The notes under the pieces were generated by a model. The model searched no databases and was not told the DNA's origin. It saw only the letters and a list, made by a program, of their open reading frames with translations. DNA of 53,348 nucleotides from Pelagibacteraceae bacterium AG-430-I06 (GTDB lineage: Bacteria > Pseudomonadota > Alphaproteobacteria > Pelagibacterales > Pelagibacteraceae). The stretch is from NCBI GenBank assembly GCA_003209895.1, contig QCOH01000009.1, positions 1 to 53,348 of the forward strand. Reading direction: 5' to 3'. Numbering within the stretch: the stretch's first letter is position 1; every line of letters begins with the position of its first letter. The position numbers and the translations under genes are program-made. Positions 52,693-53,348 of this stretch are shown here, in pieces.

Positions 52693-53348
52693 ATGGTGAA
52701 TATTAACAACAATAACTTTTTATTTAAAGACGTTTCGTCACTAAAAGGTGTGGGTGAAAAATTAAAAAAGTATTTAAAAAAAAAAAATATCGAAAAAGTA
52801 AAAGATATATTATTAGATCTTCCATACGATATTACTGACAGATCGGAAATAACTAATTTAAATAATTTAGAAATTGGTAAAATAGCCAATATTAAGGTCA
52901 AAGTAAATAAATATAATTTTCCAAGAATAAGAAACCTCCCATTGAAAGTTATATGCACAGATGAAAATTTAAAAATAAATATTATTTTTTTTAATTCAAA
53001 TGAATTTTATATTAAAAAAGTACTCCCGTTAAATAAAACTGTTTTAATAAGTGGTAAAATAAATTTTTATAAAAAAAACTATCAAATAATTAATCCTACA
53101 TATATTAAATTATTCGAAGACAAAAACCAAATACTGAAGGTATTTCCCAAATATTCACTCACAGAAGGATTGACAGAAAAAATTTATAGGAAGTTGGTAC
53201 AAAATACTCTTGAAAAAATTAATGATTTTGATTGGTATGAAAATGATTTTTTAAACATGAATAAATTTAATAAAATTAAAAAGACATTAGATAATTTACA
53301 TAATCCTAAAAATAAAATTGAATTACATTCAAATGATTATAGACGATT
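52693..53348 (+). CDS. recG: ATP-dependent DNA helicase RecG, N-terminal part (3' truncated by window)
   Basis: 218 codons are visible before the window ends. LFKDVSSLKGVGEKLKKYL and VKDILLDLPYDITDRSEI match the RecG wedge-domain start (LxxlxGVGpkxaexLxkLGI, DLLxhLPxxYxDR), followed by an OB-fold strand set and YSLTEGLTEKIYRKLVQ. A run of 12 A at about 52776-52787 lies within the coding sequence. RecG reverses stalled forks. The helicase motifs are beyond the window. Confidence 0.88.
   Translation, partial: MVNINNNNFLFKDVSSLKGVGEKLKKYLKKKNIEKVKDILLDLPYDITDRSEITNLNNLEIGKIANIKVKVNKYNFPRIRNLPLKVICTDENLKINIIFFNSNEFYIKKVLPLNKTVLISGKINFYKKNYQIINPTYIKLFEDKNQILKVFPKYSLTEGLTEKIYRKLVQNTLEKINDFDWYENDFLNMNKFNKIKKTLDNLHNPKNKIELHSNDYRR

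Noticed and set aside
52776-52787. Run of 12 A in recG as a programmed frameshift
   Set aside because: The frame continues with good RecG similarity on both sides; long A runs are common in this DNA.

Overview
The window looks like the chromosome of a SAR11-type alphaproteobacterium (Pelagibacterales). Evidence: the DNA is very A+T rich, genes are packed with gaps of a few bases or 1-30 base overlaps, regulators are almost absent, the gene-order blocks are alphaproteobacterial (rpmF-plsX-ihfA-merR, rplM-rpsI-argC, mltB-rlpA-dacC-tmk-holB-metG), and a DmdA-like GcvT-family protein is present. The assignment rests on gene content and style only; no database search was possible.

Layout. 1-13394 is a housekeeping run: the 3' end of nusB, proton-pumping pyrophosphatase hppA, bamE, a cytochrome bc1 assembly chaperone, rpmF, plsX, ihfA, a small MerR regulator, rpmG, a chorismate mutase, ctaA, rplM-rpsI-argC, a Cys-containing lipoprotein, hom, glpX, recJ and tRNA-Glu. 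13420-15731 holds a fumarylacetoacetate-hydrolase-family enzyme, a D-2-hydroxyacid dehydrogenase and an unknown membrane-anchored protein. 15734-26854 is a sugar-polyol island: iolE, iolG, an ABC importer (binding protein, strong stem-loop, permease, single-domain ATPase), a ROK kinase, a second Gfo/Idh/MocA dehydrogenase, iolD, an aldehyde dehydrogenase and an HpcH/HpaI aldolase. It suggests import and oxidation of myo-inositol or a related cyclitol, but iolB, iolC and iolA are not here.

26882-31159 has a small GIY-YIG protein, a double glycosyltransferase, tatD, a metallo-beta-lactamase-fold hydrolase and, on the minus strand, an IscU/SufU-like protein that follows nhaA. After tRNA-Pro (32409-32485) a single tight plus-strand operon runs to 43420: FadN-like bifunctional beta-oxidation enzyme, long acyl-CoA dehydrogenase, AMP-forming acyl-CoA ligase, OsmC protein, crotonase-like protein, alpha/beta hydrolase, DmdA-like protein, NDUFS4-like subunit, SbmA/BacA-like transporter and AEC transporter. 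The first seven resemble a methylated-sulfur (DMSP/methylmercaptopropionate) or acyl-CoA degradation set.

43421-45214 is a small accessory patch: 398 bases with no convincing gene, a relatively G+C-rich cupin-like gene and a complete tyrosine recombinase with a perfect 9-7-9 inverted repeat just upstream. 45211-52200 is the minus-strand cell-envelope/replication operon mltB-rlpA-dacC-tmk-holB-metG plus a GT9 glycosyltransferase. tRNA-Ser, sdhE and the 5' part of recG close the window.

The most interesting points are: (i) tatD and its MBL partner, which usually follow metG, lie about 15 kb away in the opposite orientation, and flipping about 29.25-46.2 kb would restore metG-tatD-MBL and also join the two glycosyltransferase genes; (ii) the recombinase-core-like repeat next to the integrase; (iii) the non-canonical inositol cluster with a zinc-site-less ROK kinase; (iv) the DmdA-like operon in which the stand-alone crotonase lacks both catalytic glutamates.
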